A stretch of DNA of 64,000 nucleotides from Streptomyces rubradiris (GCF_016860525.1 NZ_BNEA01000015.1:2356001-2420000), one strand, 5' to 3'. Numbered from the stretch's first letter, positions 34,584 to 44,765 are shown. Notes: generated by a model not told the origin, from the sequence alone. Program-made: numbers and translations.

Positions 34584-35381
34584 TCAGCCGAACGTGGCCC
34601 GCTCCAGCCAGAACTCCAGCAACTCCCGGTCGCCCAGCACCTCCAGGCCGGGGCCGTCCAGCGGCAGCCGGCGGTAGAAGGCGAGCAGCACGGAGGTGAG
34701 CGGGCCGCGCAGGGCGACCGTGGCCTTCTCGTGCCCGCGCCGCCAGCGCACACCGTCCGGGCCCAGCTCGATCAGCCATTCGGCGTTCAGGGCCGGGTCG
34801 GCGTCGGTGGCGTGCAGATGGAGGGAGCGGCTGGGCCCGCGCAGCTCGCGCGTCCGCTCGTCGGCCGCGTTGCGCTGCACCCACCGCACCACCTCCAGCC
34901 ACTCGTCCAGCGCGTCCGCCGCGATGTCCGGCGCGACCTCGTAGGGCAGTCCGGCGGCGAGCGTGGCGTCGGCGCGGTGCACGGTGATCTCGTGCGTCAC
35001 CCGGCGGGCCCAGAAACCGACGGTCCGCGCCCAGGCCCAGGTCCACACCTCGGTGTCCGGGCCGGCCTCGCGCAGCGCGCCGACGACCCGCTCCCCGGCG
35101 TCCGCGAGCCAGGCGTCCAGCGCCGCCGCGTCCCCGCGCCGCTCCGGCCCGCCGAACAGCGGGACCCGCTCGTCCGGGATGTTCTCCCGCGCCCGGGCGC
35201 GCACCAGGGCGTCCACCCAGCGCAGGGCGCCGCCCACGTGCCGCAGCAGGTCCTCCAGCGACCAGTCGGGGCAGGTCGGCACGGTCGCCGACAGGTCGGC
35301 GCCGGAGGTCACCACGGCCCTCAACCGGCCGACCTGGTCGGCTATTTCGTCGCAGTAGCGGTCATGAGTGAGTTCGGGCAT
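34584..35381 (-). CDS. Maleylpyruvate isomerase-family, mycothiol-dependent enzyme (DinB-like fold)
   Basis: 265 residues. The MDMPI N-terminal domain is visible: RLRAVVTSGADLSATVPTCPDWSLEDLLRHVGGALRWVDALV, with the metal-binding His in RHVGG, and TRRVTHEITVHRADATLAAG giving the second and third ligands. The C-terminal half is the MDMPI_C-type beta region (WRRGHEKATVALRGPLTSVLLAFYRRLPLDG). Family members use mycothiol for isomerisation or detoxification. Its start is 22 nt from the thiQ end on the same strand, but a shared role with thiamine uptake is not implied. Confidence 0.82.
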   Translation of the reverse strand: MPELTHDRYCDEIADQVGRLRAVVTSGADLSATVPTCPDWSLEDLLRHVGGALRWVDALVRARARENIPDERVPLFGGPERRGDAAALDAWLADAGERVVGALREAGPDTEVWTWAWARTVGFWARRVTHEITVHRADATLAAGLPYEVAPDIAADALDEWLEVVRWVQRNAADERTRELRGPSRSLHLHATDADPALNAEWLIELGPDGVRWRRGHEKATVALRGPLTSVLLAFYRRLPLDGPGLEVLGDRELLEFWLERATFG

Positions 35382-35403
35382 GGCCTCACCCTATGGCGGA
35401 CGA

Positions 35404-36423
35404 TCAGTCCAGTACGACGATTTCCGCCGCGTCGAACTCCACGCCGACCGGGGCGCCGGGCTCGGGCGCGTCCCGCAGCGCGCAGGCCGCCTCCAGCCGC
35501 GGGCCGTCCGCCGGCTGGAGGTGGACGGCCACGTGGGAGCCCTTGAACGTGCGGGCGGTCACCGTGCAGGACAAACCCTGGTCGGCGGGGACCAGCCGGA
35601 CCCCGGCCGGGCGGACCAGGACCGTACGGCTGCCCTGCGCCGAGCCGTCGGGCACCGGCAGTTTGCCCCAGGGGCTGTCGGCGGCCGTGCCCGCGACGGT
35701 CGCCGGGACCACGTTCTCGAAGCCGAGGAAGCGGGCCACGAACGCGTCGGCGGGCCGCTGCCACACCTCGACGGGCGTCCCGGACTGCGCGATCCGCCCG
35801 TCCCGCATCACCACCACCCGGTCGGCCAGCGCGAACGCCTCGCCCTGGTCGTGGGTCACGGCGAGCACGGTCGTGCCCAGCCGGCCGAACAGCTCCCGCA
35901 GTTCCACCACGAGGCGTTCGCGCAGCGAGCGGTCCAGCTGGCCGAGCGGCTCGTCCAGCATCAGCAGCCGGGGCCGGGGGGCGAGCGCCCGGGCAAGGGC
36001 CACACGCTGCTGCTCCCCGCCGGACAGGGCGGCCACGGCCCGCCGGGCGGCCCCCGGCAGACCGACCAGGTCCAGCAACCGGCCCACCTCGGCGTCCCGT
36101 TCGCGCCGGGCGACGCCGTGCATGCGCAGCCCGAAGGCCACGTTGGCGCCGACGTCCCGCTGCGGGAAGAGCTGGTGGTCCTGGAACATCAGGCCGACGT
36201 CACGCCGGTGCGCGGGCACCCCGTTCTGGTCCCGGCCGTCGAGCGACACCCGCCCGGAGTCCAGGGGTTGCAGTCCGGCGACCACCCGCAGCAGGGTCGA
36301 CTTCCCGCTGCCGCTGGGCCCGAGCACGCACACCACCTCGTGCTCGGCGACCTCCAGGCCGACCCGGTCCAGGACGGCCCGCCCGCCGAAGCGCACGGTC
36401 GCGGCATCCAGGCTCAGCAGCAT
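35404..36423 (-). CDS. thiQ: Thiamine ABC transporter ATP-binding protein
   Basis: 339 residues. Walker A GPSGSGKST, Q-loop FQDHQLFPQ, signature LSGGEQQRVALARAL, Walker B LLMLDEPLGQLD, switch His in VTHDQGEAFALADR. The C-terminal part resembles a TOBE-like regulatory domain (TVLVRPAGVRLVPADQG). The ATG follows directly on the TAG of the permease gene. The riboswitch ahead of the operon identifies the substrate as thiamine or a related pyrimidine. Confidence 0.88.
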   Translation of the reverse strand: MLLSLDAATVRFGGRAVLDRVGLEVAEHEVVCVLGPSGSGKSTLLRVVAGLQPLDSGRVSLDGRDQNGVPAHRRDVGLMFQDHQLFPQRDVGANVAFGLRMHGVARRERDAEVGRLLDLVGLPGAARRAVAALSGGEQQRVALARALAPRPRLLMLDEPLGQLDRSLRERLVVELRELFGRLGTTVLAVTHDQGEAFALADRVVVMRDGRIAQSGTPVEVWQRPADAFVARFLGFENVVPATVAGTAADSPWGKLPVPDGSAQGSRTVLVRPAGVRLVPADQGLSCTVTARTFKGSHVAVHLQPADGPRLEAACALRDAPEPGAPVGVEFDAAEIVVLD

Positions 36424-38076
36424 CTAGAACTCCCCCGTCCGGTCGGTGCGCAGCCGCTCCAGGACGAGCAGCGCGACGGCGCACACCACCATCAGAATGG
36501 TCGAAAGGGCCATCGCCTGGCCGTAGTTGAGATCGCCGGGGCGGCCGAGCAGCCGGGCCACGGCGACCGGCAGCGTGGGGTTGTCGGGCCGGGCGATGAA
36601 CACGGTCGCCCCGAACTCGCCGAGCGACACGGCGAACGCGAAGCCGGCCGCGACCAGCAGCGCCCGCCGCACCAGCGGCAGGTCCACCTCCCGCCACACC
36701 CGCCAGGGCGAGGCCCCGAGCACGGCGGCGGCCTCCCTGAGGCGTCCGTCCACCGCGCGCAGCACGGGCAGCATGGTGCGGACGACGAAAGGGGCGCCGA
36801 CGAGGGCCTGGGCGAGCGGCACCAGGATCCAGGACTGGCGCAGGTTCAGCGGCGGTTCGTCGAGGGCGATCAGGAAGCCGAAGCCGACGGTGACGGCGGA
36901 CACGCCGAGCGGCAGCATCAGCAGCGCGTCGAAGCCCCGTACCAGCCGTCCGGCGTCCCGGCGGGCCAGCGCGGCGGCGGCGAGGCCGCCGATCACCACG
37001 GCGATGACGGTGGCGGCGACGGCGTACTGGAGCGAGGTCCACACCGCCTGCACGGGCGCCACCAGGAACGTACCGCCGTCCGCGTCGGTCAGCGCCCGGT
37101 AGTAGCCGAAGCCGGGGGCGTCGAGGGAGCGGCTAACGAGGACGCCGAGCGGCAGCACCAGCAGCAGGGCGACGGTGGCGAGGACGGCGGCGAGCAGCGC
37201 CCACTGTCCGGCCCCGCGCGGCCGGCGGGCGGTGACGGAGGCGTCGACCAGGCGCAGCGCGGTCTCCCGCCGCCGTACCGTCCAGGCGTGCACGGCGAGG
37301 ATCGCGCCGACGGCGGCGAACTGGACGAGGGTGAGGACGGCGGCCGTGCCCAGGTCGAAGGTCTCGGAGGTCTGCCGGTAGATCTCCACCTCGATGGTGG
37401 AGAAGGTGGGGCCGCCGAGGATCTGGACCACGCCGAAGGAGGTGAAGGTGAACAGGAAGACCATCAGGGCGGCGGCGGCCACGGCGGGCCCGAGCGCCGG
37501 CAGGGTGACCCGGCGCCAGGCCGTGAACGGCGAGGCGCCCAGCATCCGCGCGGCCTCCTCCTGCCGGGGGTCGAGCTGGGCCCACAGCCCGCCGACGGTG
37601 CGGACGACGACCGCGTAGTTGAAGAAGACGTGGGCGAGCAGGATCGCCCACACCGTGGTGTCCAGCCGTACCCCCCACAGCTCGTCCAGCAGGCCGCCCC
37701 GCCCCACCAGGGCCAGGAAGGCGCTGCCGGCGACGACGGTCGGCAGCACGAACGGCACCGTGACGACGGCCCGCAGCACGTGTCTGCCGGGGAAGTCCAG
37801 GCGGGCGAAGACGTAGGCGGCGGGCAGGGCGAGCAGCAGGGTGAGCGCGGTGGAGGCGAGCGCCTGCCAGGTGGTGAACCACAGCACGTGCCGGATGTCG
37901 GGGCGGGTGACGACGTCCGCGATCCGCCCGAGGTGCCAGGCGCCGTCCGTCTTCAGCCCGCGGGTGACGATCGCGGCGACGGGCCAGGCGAAGAACAGTG
38001 CGAAGAACGCGACGGGCAGGGCCATCAGCCCGAGCCGCGCCGCGCTCCCGCGCCGGCCGCGCGCCTTGGCGGTCAC
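36424..38076 (-). CDS. thiP: Thiamine ABC transporter fused permease
   Basis: 550 residues with two permease halves of about six helices each, both with EAA loops (QEEAARMLGASPFTAWRRVTLPALGP and LREAAAVLGASPWRVWREVDLPLVRR). GTG start at 38076 overlaps the thiB stop (GTGA). This two-in-one layout is that of ThiP and iron-type importers. The longer upstream frame overlaps thiB and is not used. Confidence 0.88.
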   Translation of the reverse strand: MTAKARGRRGSAARLGLMALPVAFFALFFAWPVAAIVTRGLKTDGAWHLGRIADVVTRPDIRHVLWFTTWQALASTALTLLLALPAAYVFARLDFPGRHVLRAVVTVPFVLPTVVAGSAFLALVGRGGLLDELWGVRLDTTVWAILLAHVFFNYAVVVRTVGGLWAQLDPRQEEAARMLGASPFTAWRRVTLPALGPAVAAAALMVFLFTFTSFGVVQILGGPTFSTIEVEIYRQTSETFDLGTAAVLTLVQFAAVGAILAVHAWTVRRRETALRLVDASVTARRPRGAGQWALLAAVLATVALLLVLPLGVLVSRSLDAPGFGYYRALTDADGGTFLVAPVQAVWTSLQYAVAATVIAVVIGGLAAAALARRDAGRLVRGFDALLMLPLGVSAVTVGFGFLIALDEPPLNLRQSWILVPLAQALVGAPFVVRTMLPVLRAVDGRLREAAAVLGASPWRVWREVDLPLVRRALLVAAGFAFAVSLGEFGATVFIARPDNPTLPVAVARLLGRPGDLNYGQAMALSTILMVVCAVALLVLERLRTDRTGEF

Positions 38077-39146
38077 TTCAGTACGAGCGACGTCCACGCG
38101 GAGACCCACTGGTCGCGGTTGGCGGCGATCTTGTCGGGGGCCAGGGTCTCGGGGTGCTCGGCGGCCGGACCGTACTCGGTGAAGTCGGCGGGCACGGCGG
38201 CCCCCTCCACGACCGGGTACACGAACATGCTCAGCGGCATGTCCTGCTGGAACTCCCGGGTGAGCAGGAAGTCGAGGAGCGCCTTGCCGCCCTCGGGGTT
38301 CTTCGCGTTGCTCAGCAGCCCGGCGTACTCGGTCTGCCGGAAGCAGGTGCCGTGCGCCACCCCGGTCGGGGCGGTGGCGGGCCGCTTCTTGGCGTAGATG
38401 ACCTCGGCGGGCGGGGAGGAGGCGTACGACACCACCAGCGGCCGGTCGCCGCCGGCCTTCTTGCCCTCCGAGGAGCCGGAGAACTCCTGGTAGTAGGCCT
38501 GCTCCCAGCCGTCGACGACCTTGACGCCGTTGGCCTTGAGCTTCTTCCAGTACTCCGGCCAGCCCTGGTCGCCGAACTCCGCGGCGCTGCCGAGCAGGAA
38601 GCCGAGGCCCGGCGAGGAGGTGGCCGCGTTCTCGGTGACGAGGAGGTTCTTGTACGCGGGCTTGGCGAGGTCGGCGAAGGTCCGCGGCGGGGTCAGCTTG
38701 TGCGCGCTGAACCAGGCCTTGTCGTAGTTGACGCAGACGTCGCCGGTGTCGACGGGGATGACGCGGTGCTTGTCCTGGTCGACGCGGTTCTCCGGCCGGA
38801 CGGAACCGGCGCCCTTCGGTTCGTAGGGCTGGAACAGTCCGTTGTCCAGGGCGCGGGAGAGCAGGGTGTTGTCGACGCCGAAGAAGACGTCGCCCTGCGG
38901 GTTGTCCTTGGTCAGGATCGCCTTGTTGACGGCCTGCCCGGCGTCGCCGTCCTTGAGGACCCGGAGCTTGTACCCGGAGCGCTTCTCGAAGTCCTTGACG
39001 ACGCTCTTGGAGACGTTCCACGAGTCGTGGCTGACGAGGGTGACGGTCTTGGGGTCCGAGGACGCCCCGGAGTCCGTCGCACCGCACGCGGACAGCGCGA
39101 GCAGGCCGAGCCCCGCCGCCACGGCCACGAGGGTCTTGTTGTGCAC
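38073..39146 (-). CDS. thiB: Thiamine-binding lipoprotein
   Basis: 357 residues from GTG, with AGGAGG seven bases upstream. The signal peptide ends in LALSACG (lipid-modified Cys21). The mature fold has the ThiB phrases VTLVSHDSWNVSKSVVKDFEKRSGYKLRVLKDGDAGQAVNKAILTKDNPQGDVFFGVDN and VDTGDVCVNYDKAWF. It captures thiamine outside the membrane for ThiP/ThiQ. A TPP riboswitch lies about 90 nt upstream of its start. Confidence 0.9.
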   Translation of the reverse strand: MHNKTLVAVAAGLGLLALSACGATDSGASSDPKTVTLVSHDSWNVSKSVVKDFEKRSGYKLRVLKDGDAGQAVNKAILTKDNPQGDVFFGVDNTLLSRALDNGLFQPYEPKGAGSVRPENRVDQDKHRVIPVDTGDVCVNYDKAWFSAHKLTPPRTFADLAKPAYKNLLVTENAATSSPGLGFLLGSAAEFGDQGWPEYWKKLKANGVKVVDGWEQAYYQEFSGSSEGKKAGGDRPLVVSYASSPPAEVIYAKKRPATAPTGVAHGTCFRQTEYAGLLSNAKNPEGGKALLDFLLTREFQQDMPLSMFVYPVVEGAAVPADFTEYGPAAEHPETLAPDKIAANRDQWVSAWTSLVLK

Positions 39147-39235
39147 TGGATGTCCTCCTGGGGGTTGGCCAGGAAGAGACGCGGCCCCGCCCGGAGCGCC
39201 GCGCGGGCGGCCCGGGCAGGGCGCAACAGCTTGAG

Positions 39236-39333
39236 TGATGACCGAACTTCCTACCCAGAATGACCTGGGCGAGGTTCAGAGGGTCTGCGGCCCGGTTGCC
39301 GCACTCTCAGCGCTGTGGCGCTCCCCTGTCGGA
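39236..39333 (-). promoter_or_regulatory. TPP riboswitch (thi box) of the thiBPQ operon
   Basis: Read on the minus strand, the leader has GACAGGGGAGC, GCTGAGAGTGCGG, GACCCTCTGAACCT, then GGTCATTCTGGGTAGGAAG, in the order and spacing of the conserved TPP aptamer. A GC-rich region with a GCCCGG/CCGGGC stem between it and the thiB start (about 39190-39225) is the likely expression platform. A weak promoter (TCTGAC, 16 nt, CATATT) lies just upstream at 39333-39360. Confidence 0.9.
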
Positions 39334-39360
39334 ATATGAAGATATGTGGACCTGGTCAGA

Positions 39361-40467
39361 TTACCGCTCGGTGGCGGCGAGCTGACCACAGGCTCCGTCG
39401 ATCTCCTGACCACGGGTGTCCCGGATGGTGACGGCCACACCATGGGCGGCGATGGCCTCCACGAACGCCTTCTCGTCCTCCGGCCGGGACGCCGTCCACT
39501 TCGAGCCCGGCGTGGGGTTCAGCGGGATGAGGTTGACGTGCACGGGCTTGCCCTTGAGCAGCCGCCCGAGCCGGTCGCCGCGCCACGCCTGGTCGTTGAT
39601 GTCCCGGATCAGCGCGTACTCGATGGACAGCCGGCGGCCCGACTTCTCGGTGTACTCGAAGCCCGCGTCCAGCACCTCGCGCACCTTCCACCGCGTGTTC
39701 ACGGGGACGAGGGTGTCGCGCAGCTCGTCGTCGGGGGCGTGCAGGGAGATCGCCAGCCGGCACTTGAAGCCCTCGTCGGCGAACCGGTGGATGGCCGGCA
39801 CCAGACCGACGGTGGAGACGGTGATGCCGCGCTGGGAGAGCCCGAGCCCGTCCGGGGCGGGGTCGGTCAGCGCCCGGATGGCCCCGACGACCCGGTTGTA
39901 GTTGGCGAGCGGCTCGCCCATCCCCATGAAGACGATGTTGGACAGCCGCGCGGGCCCCCCGGGCACCTCGCCGTCGCGCAGCGCCCGCATGCCGTCCACG
40001 ATCTGGTGGACGATCTCCGCGGTGGACAGGTTCCGGTCCAGCCCCGCCTGCCCGGTCGCGCAGAACGGGCAGTTCATGCCGCAGCCGGCCTGCGAGCTGA
40101 TGCACATGGTCACCCGGTCCGGGTAGCGCATCAGCACCGACTCGACCAGCGTGCCGTCGAACAGCCGCCACAGCGTCTTGCGGGTGGCGCCCTCGTCGGT
40201 GGACAGGTGGCGGACGACGGTCATCAGCTCCGGGAACAGCGCTTCCCGGAGCTTGGCGCGCGAACCGGCGGGGATGTCGGTCCACTGCTCCGGGTCGTGC
40301 GCGTACCGCGCGAAGTAGTGCTGCGAGAGCTGCTTGGCACGGAACGGCTTCTCACCGATCCCGGCCACCGCTTCCTTGCGCTCGGCGGGCGTGAGGTCGG
40401 CGAGATGCCGCGGCGGCTTCTTGGCTCCGCGCGGCGCGACGAAAGTGAGTTCTCCGGGCTTGGGCAT
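39361..40467 (-). CDS. rlmN: 23S rRNA (adenine2503-C2)/tRNA methyltransferase RlmN
   Basis: 368 residues, standard length. The radical-SAM cluster motif is C129-x3-C133-x2-C136 ([16 protein letters not shown]). Other RlmN signatures are [45 protein letters not shown] and [13 protein letters not shown]. It methylates A2503 of 23S rRNA and A37 of some tRNAs using two Cys residues and SAM. It stands alone, upstream of the thiamine operon on the same strand. Confidence 0.95.
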   Translation of the reverse strand: MPKPGELTFVAPRGAKKPPRHLADLTPAERKEAVAGIGEKPFRAKQLSQHYFARYAHDPEQWTDIPAGSRAKLREALFPELMTVVRHLSTDEGATRKTLWRLFDGTLVESVLMRYPDRVTMCISSQAGCGMNCPFCATGQAGLDRNLSTAEIVHQIVDGMRALRDGEVPGGPARLSNIVFMGMGEPLANYNRVVGAIRALTDPAPDGLGLSQRGITVSTVGLVPAIHRFADEGFKCRLAISLHAPDDELRDTLVPVNTRWKVREVLDAGFEYTEKSGRRLSIEYALIRDINDQAWRGDRLGRLLKGKPVHVNLIPLNPTPGSKWTASRPEDEKAFVEAIAAHGVAVTIRDTRGQEIDGACGQLAATER

Positions 40468-40516
40468 GGTGCATCCAGTGTCGCAGATCCATTGGAGTGG
40501 CCCGGAGAGCCCGTCC

Positions 40517-41866
40517 TCACCAGGTCACCGGCAGGATCCTCGGGCCGCGGATCAGGCCCCGGCGCTGGAACTCGACCTCCTCGGGAGGTACGGCCAGCCG
40601 GAGGGCGGGGAAGCGGGCGAGGACGGCGCCGATCATGACCTCGGCCTCCATGCGGGCCATCACGGCGGCCAGACAGTGGTGCGGGCCGTGGCCGAAGGCC
40701 AGGTGGGCGAGGTGGTCCCGGTCGAAGTCGAGGGCGTCCGGGCCGGGGAACACGCGGGGATCGCGGTTGGCGGCCAGGTAGGCGTTGTAGACCACGTCAC
40801 CGGCGCGGATCAGCCGGCCGCCGACCTCGACGTCCTCGGTGGCGATCCGGGGGATGCCGACGCCGTTGCGGTGCGGGACGTAGCGGAACAGCTCCTCCAC
40901 GGCCCGGGGCAGCAGCTCCGGCTCGCGGCGCAGCCGGTCCAGGTGCGCGGGGTGGGTGAGCAGCGCGTACATCATCGAGCCGCTGTTGTTGCGGACCGCG
41001 TGGCCGCCGCTGACCTGGACGGCGATCGCGAGGGAGATTGCCTCGTCGTCGGTGATCTCCCCCTCGGCGGCGGCCCGCGCCAGCACCCCGGCCAGGTCCT
41101 CGCGCGGTTCCTCGCGGCGGCGCCGGAGCAGTGCGGCGATCCGTTCCCGGGTCTCCCGCGCCGCCTGTCGGGCGCGCTCCTCGGACTCCGCGCCCGCCGA
41201 CAGCAGGGCCTCGCCGGTCGCTGCCCAGTCCTGCCGGTCCTCCTCGGCCACGCCGAGGAAGTCGCGGAGCACGGCGAGCGGGAACGGGCCGTGCAGGTGC
41301 TCCATGAGGTCGGCCGGGGCGCCGGCGCGGGCCATCCCGTCGAGCAGTTCGGCGGCCCTGCGCTCGGCGAGCGGACGCAGCCGCCGCATGCTCCGCCCGG
41401 TGAACGCGCGGGCGACGACCCGGCGCAACCGGGTGTGCCGGGGCGGGTCGACGTACTGCAGGCCGGCCGTCTGCGAGGCGACCGGCACCGGGCGCATGGT
41501 GGTGACCTCGCGACCGACGACCCGCGCCCGGGAGAAGCGCGGGTCGGAGGTGACGAAGCGGACGTCCTCGTACCGGGTGACCAGCCAGGCCCAGCCCTGG
41601 CCGTACGGGAGCCTGATCCGGGTCACCGGCTCGTCGCGCAGCAACTCGTCCAGCAGCGGATCGGGGTCGAGCGCGGGCAGATCGTCCACGGGCCAGAACC
41701 GCACGGGCGGGGCGGGGGCGGGCGGCTCAGGGGCAGCGGGGGACAGAGGCACGGACGTGGCGGAGGACGCCGAACCGGACGAGGGGCACGTGGAGACGGA
41801 GGCCGGGCACACGGACGTGTGGGCCGGGCACACGGACGCGGAGGCGGGGGCGGGGTCGAGGGGCAT
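40517..41866 (-). CDS. Cytochrome P450 with atypical I-helix
   Basis: 449 residues from ATG at 41866, with CAGGGAG nine bases upstream. The haem-binding loop is FGHGPHHC (Cys398). The ExxR motif is in [18 protein letters not shown], and the usual PERF-like region reads [10 protein letters not shown]. The I-helix, normally AGxET, reads SGGHAVRNN (about 286-294), so the acid-threonine pair that delivers protons is missing. The first 40 residues hold a Ser/Cys/Pro repeat of period seven ([21 protein letters not shown]; Cys13, 20, 27) not expected in a P450. Substrate unknown; no ferredoxin gene is adjacent. Confidence 0.85.
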   Translation of the reverse strand: MPLDPAPASASVCPAHTSVCPASVSTCPSSGSASSATSVPLSPAAPEPPAPAPPVRFWPVDDLPALDPDPLLDELLRDEPVTRIRLPYGQGWAWLVTRYEDVRFVTSDPRFSRARVVGREVTTMRPVPVASQTAGLQYVDPPRHTRLRRVVARAFTGRSMRRLRPLAERRAAELLDGMARAGAPADLMEHLHGPFPLAVLRDFLGVAEEDRQDWAATGEALLSAGAESEERARQAARETRERIAALLRRRREEPREDLAGVLARAAAEGEITDDEAISLAIAVQVSGGHAVRNNSGSMMYALLTHPAHLDRLRREPELLPRAVEELFRYVPHRNGVGIPRIATEDVEVGGRLIRAGDVVYNAYLAANRDPRVFPGPDALDFDRDHLAHLAFGHGPHHCLAAVMARMEAEVMIGAVLARFPALRLAVPPEEVEFQRRGLIRGPRILPVTW

Positions 41867-42020
41867 CGGGCACACTCCCTGCTGCGGCGCCGGGCGGCGG
41901 CGCGACCGCCGTCCTGTGAGGAGTCTGCCGGGCCCGGCACCGGGCCGCCGTTCCTGCTGCGGCATCCGGGTACGGACCGACGGCGGCCCCGGTGGGCCAG
42001 GGACTCGCGGCTACGCCGAC

Positions 42021-42054
42021 GGCCCCCGCCCTGCTGCGACACAGGACGGGGGCC
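42021..42054 (-). terminator. Terminator after cdsA
   Basis: GGCCCCCGCCCTG (42021-42033) pairs with CAGGACGGGGGCC (42042-42054) with one mismatch and an 8-nt loop. It lies 42 nt after the cdsA stop. Confidence 0.75.
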
Positions 42055-42095
42055 GGGAAGCCGTACCGCTCACGCGGAGCGGGCGAAGAGCGGAG

Positions 42096-43235
42096 TCACG
42101 CCGAACCGACGAAGATCACCAGGAGCAGCCACACCACCGGGGCCGTGGGCAGCAGCGAGTCCAGGCGGTCCATGATGCCTCCGTGACCGGGGAGCAAGGT
42201 GCCCATGTCCTTGATGCCCAGGTCGCGCTTGATCATGGATTCGCCGAGGTCGCCCAGCGTGGCGCTGGCCGCGACCGCCAGACCCAGCAGCAGGCCCTGC
42301 CACCAGGCTCCGCCGTCGATCAGGAACTGCATGCACAGCGCGCCCGCCACCATCGCGAACAGCACCGCGCCCAGCAGGCCCTCGCGGGTCTTGCCGGGGC
42401 TGATGCGCGGGGCGAGCTTGTGCTTGCCGAAGCGCCAGCCGACCGCGTAGGCGCCGGTGTCGCTGACCACCGTCAGCAGCAGGAAGGTCAGCACCCGCCA
42501 GGGACCGTCGTCGGCGGCGAGCATCAGCGCGACGAACGTGGCCAGGAAGGGCACGTAGAACGCGGCGAAGACACCGGCCGTGACGTCCTTGAGGTAGCCC
42601 TCCGGCCGTTCCGTCATGCGCCAGACCAGCGTGGCCAGGGCGGTGAGGGCCATGGCCACCCACGCGCCCTCGGCACCGCGCACATAACCGGCGACGACCA
42701 TGGCCGCGCCGCCCACCGCGAGCGGCACGAGCGGCGCCCTGATCTCCTTGCGCTCCTTGAGCCTGCTGGTCAGCTCCCACAGCCCGACCACGACGGCGAT
42801 CGCTATCACGCCGACGAAGACGGCCTTGACGACGAACAGGGACGCGACGATCACCACACCGAGACCGACGCCGACCCCTATGGCCGCGCTCAGGTCCCGG
42901 CCCGCGCTCTTCTTCTGCGGCGCCGGTGCCGGCGGCGGCTGCGGGACGTCGGACATGGGCTCCGGGTTCTGGGTCTCGGCCGGGAGCTCCCGGGCCTGGA
43001 ACGTCTCGTCTCGGAACAGGGGGCCGCTCAGCCGAGCGGCCCCCCGGTCGTCGTCCTGGTCTCCGCCGTACGCGGGGCCGTCGGGCACGATGGGCATGGG
43101 GCGAGTCTGCTGCGCCTCAGGCGCATCGTACGTGGGACCCGCCGGGGCAGCCTCCTGGAGGGGCCCACCCACGGTGGACCCCCAGTGGCCGGTCTGCCCC
43201 GCCGGTGGCGGCGCCCCCCAGGAAGAGTCGCTCAT
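42096..43235 (-). CDS. cdsA: Phosphatidate cytidylyltransferase
   Basis: 379 residues. Residues 1-115 are a hydrophilic, Pro/Ala/Glu-rich extension seen in actinobacterial enzymes. Then about eight membrane segments and the CdsA signature near the C-terminus (RISPGKTREGLLGAVLF, SATLGDLGESMIKRDLGIKDMGTLLPGHGGIMDRLDSLL). It makes CDP-diacylglycerol from phosphatidic acid and CTP, the precursor of all phospholipids. ATG shares a base with the frr stop (TGATG). Confidence 0.93.
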   Translation of the reverse strand: MSDSSWGAPPPAGQTGHWGSTVGGPLQEAAPAGPTYDAPEAQQTRPMPIVPDGPAYGGDQDDDRGAARLSGPLFRDETFQARELPAETQNPEPMSDVPQPPPAPAPQKKSAGRDLSAAIGVGVGLGVVIVASLFVVKAVFVGVIAIAVVVGLWELTSRLKERKEIRAPLVPLAVGGAAMVVAGYVRGAEGAWVAMALTALATLVWRMTERPEGYLKDVTAGVFAAFYVPFLATFVALMLAADDGPWRVLTFLLLTVVSDTGAYAVGWRFGKHKLAPRISPGKTREGLLGAVLFAMVAGALCMQFLIDGGAWWQGLLLGLAVAASATLGDLGESMIKRDLGIKDMGTLLPGHGGIMDRLDSLLPTAPVVWLLLVIFVGSA

Positions 43236-43792
43236 CAGACTTCGAGCAGCTCCGCTTCCTTGTGCTTCAGGAGCTCGTCCACCTGGGCGACGTACTTCGC
43301 CGTCAGGTCGTCGAGGTCCTTCTCCGCACGGCGGCCCTCGTCCTCACCGATCTCGCCGTCCTTGACGAGCTTGTCGATGGCGTCCTTGGCCTTGCGGCGC
43401 ACCGAGCGGATGGAGACCTTCGCGTCCTCGCCCTTGCCCTTGGCGACCTTGATGTACTCGCGGCGGCGCTCCTCGGTCAGCTCGGGGAACACCACCCGGA
43501 TGATGTTGCCGTCGTTGCTGGGGTTGACGCCCAGGTCGGAGTCGCGGATCGCCTGCTCGATGTTGCGCAGCGCGCTCTTGTCGAACGGGGTCACGACCGC
43601 CATGCGCGGCTCCGGCACGGAGAACGAGGCCAGCTGGTTGATCGGCGTCGGGGCACCGTAGTAGTCGGCCACGATCTTGTTGAACATCGCCGGGTGCGCA
43701 CGGCCGGTGCGGATCGCGGCGAAGTCCTCCTTGGCGACCACGACGGCCTTCTCCATCTTCTCCTCGGCTTCGAGGAGGGTCTCTTCGATCAC
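43235..43792 (-). CDS. frr: Ribosome recycling factor
   Basis: 185 residues, exactly the family length, from GTG at 43792 with AGGAG about seven bases upstream. RRF phrases [94 protein letters not shown] are all present (given here only as family match). With EF-G it splits the post-termination ribosome. It overlaps cdsA by one base; the longer upstream frame is not used. Confidence 0.95.
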   Translation of the reverse strand: MIEETLLEAEEKMEKAVVVAKEDFAAIRTGRAHPAMFNKIVADYYGAPTPINQLASFSVPEPRMAVVTPFDKSALRNIEQAIRDSDLGVNPSNDGNIIRVVFPELTEERRREYIKVAKGKGEDAKVSIRSVRRKAKDAIDKLVKDGEIGEDEGRRAEKDLDDLTAKYVAQVDELLKHKEAELLEV

Positions 43793-43967
43793 CACTTGCT
43801 CCTGCGTGTCTTGAGTAAGGCCCGGCTGCGGTTCCTGGGTCGGTCGGCGGCCGGCTGCGTCGCGTCTTCTTCCTGCACGGTTCCCGACCGGCAGGACATT
43901 GTCCATCCCCCGGCCGGGGTCCGGTCCCCTCACAGGGCCGCACATCACCGGCCGGGTTGATCCCGGG

Positions 43968-44726
43968 TCAGTCCCGGCTGCCCTGGTCCCCCACCAGCGT
44001 GCCGATCTTCTCACCCTTGACCGCGCGGGCGATATTGCCCTCCGCGAGAAGCTCGAAGACGAGGATCGGGAGCCTGTTGTCACGGCACAGCGTGATGGCG
44101 GTGGCGTCGGCGACCTTCAGATCCCGGGTGATGACCTCGCCGTAGCCGAGCGCGTCGAACTTGACGGCGTCGGGGTTGGTCTTGGGGTCGGAGTCGTAGA
44201 CCCCGTCCACGCCGTTCTTGCCCATGAGCAGCGCCTCGGCGTCGATCTCCAGGGCGCGCTGGGCGGCGGTGGTGTCGGTGGAGAAGTAGGGCATGCCCAT
44301 ACCGGCGCCGAAGATGACCACGCGGCCCTTCTCCAGGTGGCGCACGGCGCGCAGCGGGATGTACGGCTCGGCGACCTGGCCCATGGTGATGGCGGTCTGC
44401 ACGCGGGACTGGATGCCCTCCTTCTCCAGGAAGTCCTGGAGGGCGAGGCAGTTCATCACGGTGCCGAGCATGCCCATGTAGTCGGAGCGGGCGCGGTCCA
44501 TGCCGCGCTGCTGGAGTTCGGCGCCGCGGAAGAAGTTGCCGCCGCCGATGACGACCGCGATCTGGGCACCGTCGCGCACGACGGCCGCGATCTCACGGGC
44601 GATCTTGTGCACCACGTCCGGGTCGACGCCCAGGCCCCCGCCGCCGGAGAAGGCCTCTCCGGACAGCTTCAGCAGAAACCGGCCGCGTACTTTGCCGTCG
44701 TCGCTCTTCTGGGCCTTGGTGGTCAT
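43968..44726 (-). CDS. pyrH: UMP kinase
   Basis: 252 residues from ATG at 44726, with GAGGCGGGA upstream. Amino-acid-kinase family motifs: [71 protein letters not shown]. It phosphorylates UMP to UDP in pyrimidine nucleotide synthesis and is usually a GTP-activated, UTP-inhibited hexamer. A hairpin between tsf and pyrH suggests partial uncoupling from ribosomal gene expression. Confidence 0.95.
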   Translation of the reverse strand: MTTKAQKSDDGKVRGRFLLKLSGEAFSGGGGLGVDPDVVHKIAREIAAVVRDGAQIAVVIGGGNFFRGAELQQRGMDRARSDYMGMLGTVMNCLALQDFLEKEGIQSRVQTAITMGQVAEPYIPLRAVRHLEKGRVVIFGAGMGMPYFSTDTTAAQRALEIDAEALLMGKNGVDGVYDSDPKTNPDAVKFDALGYGEVITRDLKVADATAITLCRDNRLPILVFELLAEGNIARAVKGEKIGTLVGDQGSRD

Positions 44727-44765
44727 GGGGGATCCCGCCTCTTTCACGTGTTGCACATACGAAGA

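Noticed and set aside
36424..39087. 887-codon frame joining thiP with upstream sequence
   Set aside because: The first 337 codons are the shadow of thiB; the GTG at 38076 overlaps the thiB stop and precedes the first helix.
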